Origin: Chitinophaga barathri
Lineage (GTDB): Bacteria > Bacteroidota > Bacteroidia > Chitinophagales > Chitinophagaceae
Length of the DNA: 64,000 nucleotides
Assembly: GCF_003807585.1 (NCBI RefSeq)
Contig: NZ_RMBX01000003.1
Span: 1-64,000 of the forward strand
Direction: 5' to 3'
Shown here: positions 16,436 to 25,400 of the stretch, piece by piece
Layout of the letters: every line of letters starts with the position of its first letter
How positions within the stretch are numbered: the first letter of the stretch is position 1
Made by a program: the position numbers and the translations under genes
The notes under the pieces: generated by a model
What the model saw: only the letters and a program-made list of their open reading frames with translations
Told to the model about the DNA's origin: nothing
The model's database searches: none

Positions 16436-16954
16436 TCAGGGCAGCTTACCCACTTCAATGCTGCTTACCCACTTCACATGCCTTGGCCCGGTCACTTTAT
16501 CGTTGCTGCAGATCATTACAAAACGGCCGTCTTCAAGGATAGGTCCGCCATTTTCCTCGTAGATCAGGAATACATGATCGCCGGTGGGATTGTTATAAAT
16601 ATCGTTCCAGGCGTACAGCACGGTATAACCGTCTGTGGCCCTGATGGCGATGTAATATTTCCCTCTTTCCTTGGGTTTGGGCATGATGATGCCCGCACTG
16701 TCCAGGATGGTTTTGAGACGGATGCCGGTGAAGGAACGCAGCACTTTTTTGGTTTCGCCGGAGGAGCAGACGATATCCAGGTTGTTTCGGGTTTCCGGGC
16801 GGAAGGCGGCTACATTCCCCAGGGTGCAGACGAAAGGGTGGCGGATCAGTCCTTTTACGGCCACCTGCCCGGTAGTGTCCGGCAATATAGTGGCGTGGCC
16901 GGTAATTACAACCTGCAGCAGCAGGACGGTGAAAATGATCTTTATGTACATCAT
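16436..16954 (-). CDS. Exported sulfite-oxidase-fold (molybdopterin-binding-like) small protein
   Basis: 172 residues with a signal peptide (about 1-21). The mature part reads like the SUOX/molybdopterin-binding fold: VKGLIRHPFVCTLGNV at the start, DIVCSSGETKKVL, RLKTILDSAGI, then ATDGYTVLYAWNDIYN and a closing GPRHVKWVSSIEV. It has only this one domain and lacks the heme and dimerisation parts of sulfite oxidases, so cofactor binding is uncertain. The gene starts eight bases after the stop of the TonB receptor gene, so the two are cotranscribed and the protein probably acts with the receptor in the periplasm, perhaps as a ligand-binding partner; that is inferred. Confidence 0.75.
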   Translation of the reverse strand: MMYIKIIFTVLLLQVVITGHATILPDTTGQVAVKGLIRHPFVCTLGNVAAFRPETRNNLDIVCSSGETKKVLRSFTGIRLKTILDSAGIIMPKPKERGKYYIAIRATDGYTVLYAWNDIYNNPTGDHVFLIYEENGGPILEDGRFVMICSNDKVTGPRHVKWVSSIEVGKLP

Positions 16955-16962
16955 CGGAAAAA

Positions 16963-18948
16963 TTATAAACGGGAATAATGAATGTTCAATTTAACAAAAT
17001 AGTTCCTTCCCTGCTCAGGATAACCTTCCACAAGTGAATAGTTTTTATCGAAAAGATTGTTCACCCCCGCGATCACTTTTACCCACCTGTGCAGCGGGAT
17101 CACGCCGGAAGCGTTGAGCAGGAAAAATCCGGGCGTCTTAACGCCATAACTCGTACTATACCGCGCCGTGTTATATTCCCCGTTCAGCATCACTTCCAGG
17201 GCATTGAGCGCATATATAACTGTTCCGGTTACACGATGATCGGGCACGTCGGTGAACCGTATCTGCGGCTCGCTGAGATTGCGGCGGCTGATATAAGCGT
17301 AATTGAGGCCCGCGTTCAAACCCTTCGTAACACGGTAATTCACGGATACTTCCGCACCATGAAAGGATGCCCTGCCTTTGTTCTGCATCTGCGAAAGCCA
17401 GCGGCCCGCCGCCGTATCGTATCGCACATTGTTCACTCTCTGGATCACGTTGCTGATGCGGGACAGGAATACGGCCGCCTGCAGCCGGAACCTGCCCAGC
17501 GCCGCATCGTCGTATTTCAGTTCATAATGCTGTGCATCTTCCGCATTCAGCCCGGGGTTAGGAACCGCAGTGCCGAGACGGTAGGAATAACGGTCTTTCA
17601 TGGTAGCAAGCCTCGTCATGCGGCCAAAGGATGCTTCGAGGTGGCGGGCCGTGGAAAAATAATGCAGCAGGGCGGCCTGTACGTTCCAGGCGTCGTTCCG
17701 GCCATGAGGGAAACTGCTGATGGTTTTGGACTGGCTGTTATAGTCTTCCGCGCGTATGCCTTCCCGGAAATTCCAGCCCAGGCCCGCCTTAACCGTCCAG
17801 CGGGCGGATAGCCGGTGCTCATCCGTAATACCCGCGGCCAGGGTCCGGTCCGCCATTTCCCGCTCCGGCTCGCCCAGGTTATGTTCTTTATGCACGTCCT
17901 GTTTAAAGTGCACGGATGCCGTAAGATGGTTCGAACCGGACAGCGCTTTGCGGTATTCCGCATTGGCGCCGATATTATGGTCGTTGTACAGGCTGCTGAA
18001 GGCATACGGGCGGGTTTGTCTGGTATAGGAACCATCGTCGTAGCTGTCCAGCCGGTTGCGGAACTGGTCGTAATACAGGCGGAGCTTAAGATATCCCGCA
18101 CTGTCCGTTTGAATATTGGCCAGGAAGTAGGCGCTGCGTTTGTTCCAGTAAGGCCATTGCCAGTAGCGGGGATTTTTGAAAAGGGAGTTCAGCGTATCCT
18201 GCCCTGCATATACGGGATTGCCTTTTTCGCCCTGCTGATCCAGGTAACCGAGGGCGTACTCGCTGCGGCGGTTGGGCCTGTATCCCAGTTTGAGGCTGAG
18301 TTTCATGTCCTTCGCGTCCACATGGTCCCTGTTGCCGCCGTCTTCGTTTTTTACGGGGGTAAACTTATCGGACAACTGGTAGCCGTTGCGTTTGTATACA
18401 GAAAGCCCCGCCTGGGCGTAAAACTTCCCGAAACGGCTACCTGCGTTCAGGAACCCGTCGTGCCCGCCTGAAAACCAGCCGCCGCCGGCCTGGAGATCCA
18501 GTTTGTGCACCGGTTGCACGGTGACAATATTAATGGCGCCTCCCATCGTGTTCGGGCCGTATAATACGGAGGCATTGCCTTTACTGACGGTGATCCGGGA
18601 AATATCATAGGTGGTGAAACGGGCGAGGTCCACATACCCGTCGTATGGCACGTACACGGGGATACCGTCTACAAAAACGGGGACCTGGCGCAGGTTAAAA
18701 CCCCGGATGTATAGCACTGATTCGTTCCTGGGGCCAACGTTCCCGATGGTAATACCGGGAATGAGGTCCAGGGCTTTGGCGACATTCAGACGTTGATACC
18801 GCAGCATATCTGTTTTGTTGAGGGTGGAAAAGGTATCGGGCTCTGCTCCTTTCACTACTACCTCTCCCAGCCTGAAAACAGCCGGATTTTGGGCTTGGAC
18901 GCCGGTATATATAATAAAGAAGAGGATCAATAGAAGGGAGCGTTTCAT
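16963..18948 (-). CDS. TonB-dependent outer-membrane receptor
   Basis: 661 residues: signal peptide (MKRSLLLILFFIIYTGVQAQ), a plug beginning near FRLGEVVVKG with the usual IPGITIGNVG, YIRGFNLRQVPVFVDGIPV and KGNASVLYGPNTMGGAIN motifs, then a 22-strand barrel ending in NYFVKLNIHYSRL. It lacks the N-terminal carboxypeptidase-like domain of SusC proteins and resembles receptors for metal chelates or cobalamin. A Fur-like site lies 63-81 bases upstream of the start. It is the first gene of a two-gene operon with the sulfite-oxidase-fold protein. The substrate is not known. Confidence 0.92.
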   Translation of the reverse strand: MKRSLLLILFFIIYTGVQAQNPAVFRLGEVVVKGAEPDTFSTLNKTDMLRYQRLNVAKALDLIPGITIGNVGPRNESVLYIRGFNLRQVPVFVDGIPVYVPYDGYVDLARFTTYDISRITVSKGNASVLYGPNTMGGAINIVTVQPVHKLDLQAGGGWFSGGHDGFLNAGSRFGKFYAQAGLSVYKRNGYQLSDKFTPVKNEDGGNRDHVDAKDMKLSLKLGYRPNRRSEYALGYLDQQGEKGNPVYAGQDTLNSLFKNPRYWQWPYWNKRSAYFLANIQTDSAGYLKLRLYYDQFRNRLDSYDDGSYTRQTRPYAFSSLYNDHNIGANAEYRKALSGSNHLTASVHFKQDVHKEHNLGEPEREMADRTLAAGITDEHRLSARWTVKAGLGWNFREGIRAEDYNSQSKTISSFPHGRNDAWNVQAALLHYFSTARHLEASFGRMTRLATMKDRYSYRLGTAVPNPGLNAEDAQHYELKYDDAALGRFRLQAAVFLSRISNVIQRVNNVRYDTAAGRWLSQMQNKGRASFHGAEVSVNYRVTKGLNAGLNYAYISRRNLSEPQIRFTDVPDHRVTGTVIYALNALEVMLNGEYNTARYSTSYGVKTPGFFLLNASGVIPLHRWVKVIAGVNNLFDKNYSLVEGYPEQGRNYFVKLNIHYSRL

Positions 18949-19272
18949 GATTACGTAGGTTTGGTTGATGACGACAAAATATACATAATAATTTATTCTA
19001 TGTCACATTTTTTAATGATAATATTGTTAAAAAATGATGAAATTGTTTATATATATCATTTTTTTGAATCAATACTTCAGTTTTTCGTACACGTCTCGTT
19101 ATTTTATTATAAAATTTCGAGGCATCGAAAAAATCAAGACGATCAGCTACAGGTGTCACAACAAAGTCATTTCACCCTTTTCTTCAAAAAAATTCCCAAA
19201 TTCGAAAATCATTCCGCTTTCGTCATTGGAACTTTGCGCTCTCTTATTTTACACCACTAGAACGTCAGACCA
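18949..19272. other. AT-rich divergent regulatory region between two TonB receptors
   Basis: 324 bases without a supported gene, much richer in A and T than the flanking genes. It holds a 10-bp inverted repeat (19006-19015 with 19027-19036) around a Fur-like sequence and a 7-1-7 palindrome at 19101-19115 (attttat, t, ataaaat). These are likely operator sites controlling the divergent receptor genes. No clear TAnnTTTG box was placed with confidence. Confidence 0.5.
19011..19029. promoter_or_regulatory. Putative Fur-like operator
   Basis: tttaatgataatattgtta agrees with 12 of 19 positions of the enteric Fur consensus, including an unbroken taatgataat block, and is embedded in a 10-bp inverted repeat. 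It is close to the start of the minus-strand receptor (62 bases) and lies 244 bases from the plus-strand siderophore-type receptor. Iron control of both is suggested; the consensus used is from Proteobacteria, so this is tentative. Confidence 0.35.
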
Positions 19273-21666
19273 ATGATCAAAAGGCTACTTTTACTCTGTA
19301 CCCTCCTCTTTTCAGTCACTGCAATATTTGCGCAGAACGCCTTTGTAAAAGGCACCATCACCACCAGCGACGGCAAACCCGCCGCCAACGTGACTGTCAT
19401 GATTGAGCAAACCAAATGGGGCGCCATCAGCAACGAAAAAGGAGAATATCTTATAAAGAACGTGCGCCCGGGCGCCTGGAACCTGAAGGTTTCCGCGATC
19501 GCCGTGGCCAGCCAGACCAAACAGATCAGCGTGGCCGCGGGAGAAACCCTCCAGGCGGACTTCGTGCTGAACACCAGCTCCGCCCAGCTGCAGGAGGTGA
19601 TCATTTCCACTAAAGGCCCTGTTAAGGAAAACAATATCGTGGCGAAAATGCCGCTGAAAAACCTGGAGAATCCGCAAGTGTATAACACGGTTTCCGCCGA
19701 GTTGATGAAACAGCAGAACATCACCACTTATGATGATGCGATGCGCAACGTGCCCGGTATCTCCCGCACCTGGGAATCCACCGGCCGCGCCGGCGATGGC
19801 GCCGCTTATTTTTCACTGAGAGGTTTTGACGCACAGCCCGCGCTGACCAACGGCCTGCCCGGTATGGTGAGCGGAAACCTGGACCCTGCCAACGTTGAAG
19901 CCATCGAAGTGATCAAAGGCCCTTCCGGTACCCTGTTCGGCGGCGCTTTTTACAGCTACGGCGGTATTATCAACACCATTACCAAAAAACCTTACCACAG
20001 CTTCGGCGGCGAAGTAGCTTACACTTTCGGCAGCTACGGGCTGAACAGGATAACAGCTGACATCAATACCCCGCTGAGCAAAACCGAAAAGATCGCGCTG
20101 CGTGTAAACACCGCTTATCATACTGAAAATACCTTCCAGGATGCCGGCTTCAAAAAATCCTTCTTCGTTGCCCCGGCCCTGAGCTACGAGGTGAACGATC
20201 GCCTGTCCTTCAGCCTGATGGCAGAAATCTACCAGGAAGAAAGATCGGTTGCCCCGGTGTTTTTCCATTCGGACCGTGTGACCCCGCTGGTATTTAAAAA
20301 CATACAGGAGCTGGGCCTGAACGACAAACTGTCTTTCACCAGCAACGACCTCACCATCCGCAACCCGCGATTCAACATCCAGGGACAGATGGTCTATAAA
20401 TTATCTGATGTGTGGACTTCCCAGACCGTGGTATCCCGCGCCCAGGTAAAATCCGACGGCTATTATTCCTACATCTGGGATGGCGCCGGCGGTGACGAAT
20501 GGTTTGAACATTACATCCACAATGAAAACCAGACCACCTATACCACAGACATCCAGCAGAACTTCAATGCCGACTTCAAAATAGGCAGCCTGCGCAACCG
20601 CCTGCTCGTAGGCCTCGACTACTACGGCCGCAAAGTCATCGACAACGGCGGCGGCTGGGGCGTCATCCGGCAGGTAACACCCTGGGGCGATTCAAGGGAT
20701 ATCGATCCGGACAACCCGGTGTATCTCACCCGCGCTTCCGTGGACAACATGCTGAGTGGCCTGGACCCGATGATCGGTTCCAACATCGATAACTATTCTT
20801 ACAGCGCATATGTTTCCGACGTACTGAACATCACGCCCGCACTGAGCGTAATGGCCAGCCTTCGCGCGGATTATTTTTATACGCCCGGCGATGGTGACGA
20901 CGCCACTGAAGGTGACGAATACGATCAGTTCGCCCTCTCTCCCAAGTTCGGCATCGTATACCAGCCGATCCTGAACAAACTGTCCGTCTTCGCAAACTAC
21001 ATGAACGCTTTCATCAACGTAGCGCCGCAACAGAATTTCAACAGCCCCCAATACCAGGCTTTCAAACCCGAGCAGGCGAACCAGTGGGAAGCCGGCGTTA
21101 AGGCAAATCTTTTCTCCGACAAACTCCAGGCTATCTTGTCTTATTATGACATTACCGTATCGGACAGGGTACTGTATCCCCCGGCGGCAGATGCTTTCCA
21201 GGGCGGCAAAGCAGGCAGCAAAGGTATTGAGGTGGAATTAACCGCACAGCCCGTACATGGCTTTAACATCCTTGCGGGTTACAGCCATAACAAAACCGAA
21301 GTGCTGGAAGGCATGGGCACCGATTTCTACGCGGAAAAAGGCCGCGCTACCGGTGGCCAGGGCCCGCAGAACCTTGCGAACCTCTGGGCAACCTACAAGT
21401 TCAGCAACGGCACCCTCCGCAATTTCGGTCTGGGCATCGGCGGAAACTACGCCAGCGAATACCTGGTGGTAGACAACAGCGTGACCGGCCAGTTCTTCCT
21501 GCCCAGCTACACCCTGCTGAACGGAAGCGTGTTCTACAACGCAGACCACTTCCGTTTCACCCTGAACGTAAATAACATTACCAACGAACAATACTACATC
21601 GGCTACTGGTCCGTAAACCCGCAGAGAAGGCGGAACTTCGCCTGCAGCTTTGCGTACAAGTTCTAG
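19273..21666 (+). CDS. TonB-dependent siderophore-type receptor
   Basis: 797 residues: signal peptide to about residue 20, a carboxypeptidase-regulatory-like domain (about 22-105, beginning AFVKGTITTSDGKPAANVTV), a plug with NVPGISRTWESTG, YFSLRGFDAQPALTNGLPG and IKGPSGTLFGG, and a barrel ending in RRNFACSFAYKF. The plug wording and the YYIGYWSVNPQRRRNF end are typical of ferric-siderophore receptors of the FhuE/FpvA type. No STN domain, so it should be a transporter without its own sigma signalling. Divergent from the other receptor across an AT-rich region with a Fur-like site, and followed by a terminator at 21690-21725. Confidence 0.93.
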   Translation: MIKRLLLLCTLLFSVTAIFAQNAFVKGTITTSDGKPAANVTVMIEQTKWGAISNEKGEYLIKNVRPGAWNLKVSAIAVASQTKQISVAAGETLQADFVLNTSSAQLQEVIISTKGPVKENNIVAKMPLKNLENPQVYNTVSAELMKQQNITTYDDAMRNVPGISRTWESTGRAGDGAAYFSLRGFDAQPALTNGLPGMVSGNLDPANVEAIEVIKGPSGTLFGGAFYSYGGIINTITKKPYHSFGGEVAYTFGSYGLNRITADINTPLSKTEKIALRVNTAYHTENTFQDAGFKKSFFVAPALSYEVNDRLSFSLMAEIYQEERSVAPVFFHSDRVTPLVFKNIQELGLNDKLSFTSNDLTIRNPRFNIQGQMVYKLSDVWTSQTVVSRAQVKSDGYYSYIWDGAGGDEWFEHYIHNENQTTYTTDIQQNFNADFKIGSLRNRLLVGLDYYGRKVIDNGGGWGVIRQVTPWGDSRDIDPDNPVYLTRASVDNMLSGLDPMIGSNIDNYSYSAYVSDVLNITPALSVMASLRADYFYTPGDGDDATEGDEYDQFALSPKFGIVYQPILNKLSVFANYMNAFINVAPQQNFNSPQYQAFKPEQANQWEAGVKANLFSDKLQAILSYYDITVSDRVLYPPAADAFQGGKAGSKGIEVELTAQPVHGFNILAGYSHNKTEVLEGMGTDFYAEKGRATGGQGPQNLANLWATYKFSNGTLRNFGLGIGGNYASEYLVVDNSVTGQFFLPSYTLLNGSVFYNADHFRFTLNVNNITNEQYYIGYWSVNPQRRRNFACSFAYKF

Positions 21667-21689
21667 GCAGCTCATTAACATTTGCAGAA

Positions 21690-21725
21690 AAGCCGTATGA
21701 AACGATTGATTCATACGGCTTTTTT
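21690..21725 (+). terminator. Terminator after the siderophore receptor
   Basis: A 12-bp stem (aagccgtatgaa 21690-21701 with ttcatacggctt 21710-21721, 8-nt loop) runs into a T tract to 21725 on the plus strand. It is 24 bases past the receptor stop. Confidence 0.9.
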
Positions 21726-21753
21726 GTATCTTGAAAGGCAGAATGCCATCTGA

Positions 21754-21955
21754 ATGACAGCAGCACTAGCCAGAACAACCGGGGGCAAAAAAGCTTATTT
21801 TCGCCATCATAATACTACTGAAGGCAACGGCCGGGGAAGCCCTGGACATGGTAATGCCCTTTGCAAAAATAATCGTACCGCTCATGCTGCTCACCTGGTT
21901 CTGGACGGCATGGCGCATCAAACAGGAAACGGAACAGGAGGAAAAGTCAGAATAA
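21754..21955 (+). CDS. Small membrane protein needing a +1 frame change
   Basis: From 21794 to the TAA at 21953 one frame encodes LIFAIIILLKATAGEALDMV, then PFAKIIVPLMLLTWFWTAW and a charged tail RIKQETEQEEKSE: two hydrophobic stretches with a sensible charge pattern. That frame has no ATG, GTG or TTG after the stop at 21767. The only good start, ATG at 21754, is one frame away and would join it if one base of the ggggg-c-aaaaaa tract (21781-21792) were absent, giving a 66-residue protein. Either the tract has an indel (sequencing error or real mutation), a +1 shift occurs there, or a rare start is used. The stop is one base before the ATG of the next gene, which suggests a translational unit. 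Confidence 0.45.
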
Positions 21956-21956
21956 T

Positions 21957-22328
21957 ATGGTAAAAATTACCTTTCAGATCACCGATACACCCACCGCAGA
22001 CACTGGTCTGGATGCACTGGCATATATGGAGGGAGACATGCAGATCCACCTGCACAATACTTTATTTGTCAGCCTGCCGCGCACGCTCCTGCTGGACTTT
22101 GCGGGTTTCGCGCAGCGCTGGCTGGACAATCATGAAACTTCCCCCTCGGCCTACCTCCCCATGAACCAGGAAGAAGCCGTGCTCAGCATCGAAAAAGCCG
22201 GGGCCGGCCACTACCGGATCACGGCCGCTAATGCGGAGAAGGGGGATTTCCCACCGGTGAAGGAAGAACACGTTGCCGAAGCTTTCGCGAAGTTCCTGGA
22301 TGAACTCGAAAAAGAACTCAGGAAATAA
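21957..22328 (+). CDS. Small cytoplasmic protein, unknown function
   Basis: 123 residues, acidic, with no signal or membrane segment. It is predicted as a beta-rich half (ITFQITDTPTAD, MQIHLHNTLFVSLPRTLLLD) followed by helices, ending in a charged FLDELEKELRK. I do not recognise a family. It starts one base after the stop of the frame-disrupted small membrane protein and so is probably coexpressed with it. A strong bidirectional terminator follows. Confidence 0.75.
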   Translation: MVKITFQITDTPTADTGLDALAYMEGDMQIHLHNTLFVSLPRTLLLDFAGFAQRWLDNHETSPSAYLPMNQEEAVLSIEKAGAGHYRITAANAEKGDFPPVKEEHVAEAFAKFLDELEKELRK

Positions 22329-22364
22329 ACACGCGGTAACGCCGGCGTGTATACGATATAGAGA

Positions 22365-22409
22365 AAACGAAAGAGGAGTTAATGTTATCCATTAACTCCT
22401 CTTTCGTTT
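22365..22409. terminator. Strong bidirectional terminator
   Basis: A perfect 20-bp inverted repeat (22365-22384 with 22390-22409, 5-nt loop ttatc) with A-rich and T-rich flanks sits between two convergent genes and can stop transcription from both sides. Confidence 0.9.
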
Positions 22410-22426
22410 ATATCATTCGCCGGTAA

Positions 22427-25400
22427 TTACTCTTCTTTGGCTTCAGCCAGGAAACTTACCACATCGCGTATTTCTTTTTTGGACAGCACAGCTTTCATAT
22501 CCGGCATGGAAGAAGGCGAAAAGGTCTTTTTCACAATGTCCGCATTCGCGATCTCCTTTTCCGGTTCCAGCCCGTCCTTGATCTTCAGGCCATTTTTGGT
22601 TTCGCCATGCACAATGCCGGAGATCTTTTTACCGTCTTTCAGTTCCAGCGTTACCATCCCAAAACCAGGCGCCAGCCTTGCGCTGGGGGAAATGATCGAT
22701 TCCAGTATCTGCTCGCGGGAAATGCGCTTCGCCACACCATTCAGGCGCGGGCCGGCGTTGCCTCCCCTGTCGTCGTAGGCATGGCATTTCATACACTGCG
22801 CGTTCTGATTACGGTAAAATATCTGCCTGCCGCGGTTCGGATCGCCGCCTTGCAGGCTGCTGGCATAAGAAGCCATCACTTCGTCCGGGGAAAGTTTGTT
22901 GCTGATCTCTTTATAACGGGCGGCCAGCGGACCGGAACGGGTGCTGTCTATCGCTTCGCCCAGCTCCAGGTAAAGGTCCGGGCCCAGCTTACCGGCGGCC
23001 ATTTTATCCAGCAGCGCTTCAATGGCTTTGCCACTGTTGTCCAGCGGGAGTTTGCCCAGCGTGAGCATGGCGGCCTGCTGCTCTTCCCTGGTGCGGGTGT
23101 TGATCACATTGGCGAGCAGGCTCACGATCATGTCTTTCGGGATCGTCATTTTTTCCATCAGGTCCAGGCCAGTTACGCGCACGGACTTTTCCCTGTCCGC
23201 GAGCGCGTGCCTGATGCCTTTTTCCACCAGCGGGTCATTCAGCGCCACCAGCGATATTAATGATTCGGAGCGCATGGAGGGCTCGCGGTCCGACTGCAAA
23301 GCTGCCAGCAGCGGAGCGGCGGCGGATTTAATATCCAGCTGCCGGATGGCTTTCGCGGCGCTGATACGCACGGCCAATGATTTGTTTTTCAGCAAAGCGG
23401 TGAGCGCCCCAGCCGATTTGCCCGCCACCATCGCGGGATCCTTTTCCACGGGGCCACGCAGGCGGCCATCCACCCTGTCCAGCACGGATGGTTTAGCCCA
23501 TACGGCTATCACATCCACGGCTTCGGCACGCATGGTATCGGGATTTTTATCGTTCAGGGAATAGTCTGTCAATGCCTGTAAAGCGGCTTCATTGCCCACG
23601 CGCAGGTTTGCACTGATCACGCGGCGGAGCAGCGCTTCATTGGTAAAATTTGTGGTGTTCAGCAGGCCTGCCAGCGCGGGCAGCGCATCTTTAATAGAAA
23701 GGTCGTCGTTGATCGCGCGGGCTGTTTCCGTTACGATGAACTCATCCTGGTCCTGCAGGAACACCGCGATGCCGGGATGGCTCATTCTTCTCAATGCCAC
23801 TACCGCCGCGATCCTGACGGCTCTTGACGGGCTTTTGGACAGCGCAATCACAGGCTCCGCTTTGCCGATCCTTGCGAGGGCAAGGCTGCCGGCGTGGCGC
23901 AGATATACATCTTCGTCATTGTTCAGCTCCAGCATGGCTATAATGGGCTGAATGGCGGGCTCATACTGAATCCTGCCCAACGCCTCGGCGGCAAAGAAAC
24001 GCGCGCGGCTGGCCGTGTCTTTCAGTACGGGAATGAGCGCGGCGCCCGCTTCACGGTATTTGATATCGCCCAGCCATTTGGCCGCCTGCGCCCTGATCTC
24101 GGGATCCGCATCTTTCAGCAGCGGCAGCAAAGCCGTAGCGTATTGTTTGTCTTTGCGCGCCAGCTGGCTGATGCCCCAGATGGCGTGTATCCTGCTCAGC
24201 TGGTTGTCCCCGGGCTGGAGTGCCTGTTTAAACAACTCCGCTCCTTTTTCGCCCCGTTTTACCAGTTCAAACTGCGCTTTCATTCTCACACGCATATCGG
24301 GGCTGCTGAGCAGCTTGCCCAGGTCTGTTTCTTTGCGGCTGCTAAAATCCGCTGCCAGCAGGGTTTTTACTTCATTGCGTATAGCCGTGCCCGCTGCATC
24401 TTTATGATCCAGCTTCCAGATGCGGCCATAGTTGTGCGTATCCCATCCTTCGATCCAGTCCGCCACGTACAACGCACCATCCGGGCCAAAGTCAAGACCG
24501 GTGGGCAATACGCCGCCCAGTACTTTTTTGTGATCGCCCAGTTCAAAACCCGCGCCTTTGGCGTTCAGCTTAAAACTGTGGATGCCGGAGCTGAAAGGCG
24601 AGCCTACAAACTCGGCGATAAAGAAAGTGTTTTTATATTCAGGGCTCAATGCGGTACCGGGATTGTACACCATACCGGCCGGACCGCTCACGAAGTTTGC
24701 AATGCAGGGCAAAATGTAAGCCGCCTGGCCTTCCCAGCGGGGCAGGTACATTTTTTCCTCCATCCACACTTTGTAGCTGTTGTTCAGCGGGTCGCGGTAT
24801 TTACCGTACTGCCAGTTGCTACGCCAGCCAATGTCCGCGCCGTTCACCACGTACACCAGGCGTTCTTTTTCGCCGGGGTGGTCGCCGTCATTGTCTTCGC
24901 TGATGAGGTTACCATATTCGTCGAATACAAATTCATGGGTATTGCGGTTGCCATAGGCGAATACTTCAAAGTCGCTGCCATCCGGGTTCGAGCGGGCTAT
25001 CACGCCACTGTTCGGATGTTCCCACTTCTGCCCGTCAGGGCCTGTGCCGTTAAAACCGATATCGCCGATCTGCCAGTAGATCCTTCCATCGGGCCCCATT
25101 TCCACACCGCTCATGCCATGCCCGCTGAAACCTACGTGAATGCCATAGCCATGGGAAAGAGATATTTTTTCATCCGCTATCCCGTCTTTGTTTTTATCTT
25201 TCATTTTCCACAGATCCGGGGCGATGGCAACATAGAGATCATCCCCATCCGCCAGCACGCCGCCGGCCACATCGTCCACTTCATTATTAAAGTCATCCAC
25301 GACCAGCTGCGACTGATCGGCCACACCATCGCCGTTAATATCTTCCAGGCGGAATACATTGTCTTTTTCAATGGTAAGATCGCGCCAGTCGTGAGAACTG

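Noticed and set aside
19261-19275. Shared tcagaccaatg before the siderophore receptor (19273) and lipase (32611) starts as a regulatory motif
   Set aside because: Two short matches across start codons can occur by chance, and no other gene in the window shows it.
21787-21793. A-AAA-AAG slippery heptamer for -1 frameshifting in the small membrane protein
   Set aside because: The downstream frame lies +1, not -1, relative to the ATG at 21754, so the classical -1 signal does not fit.
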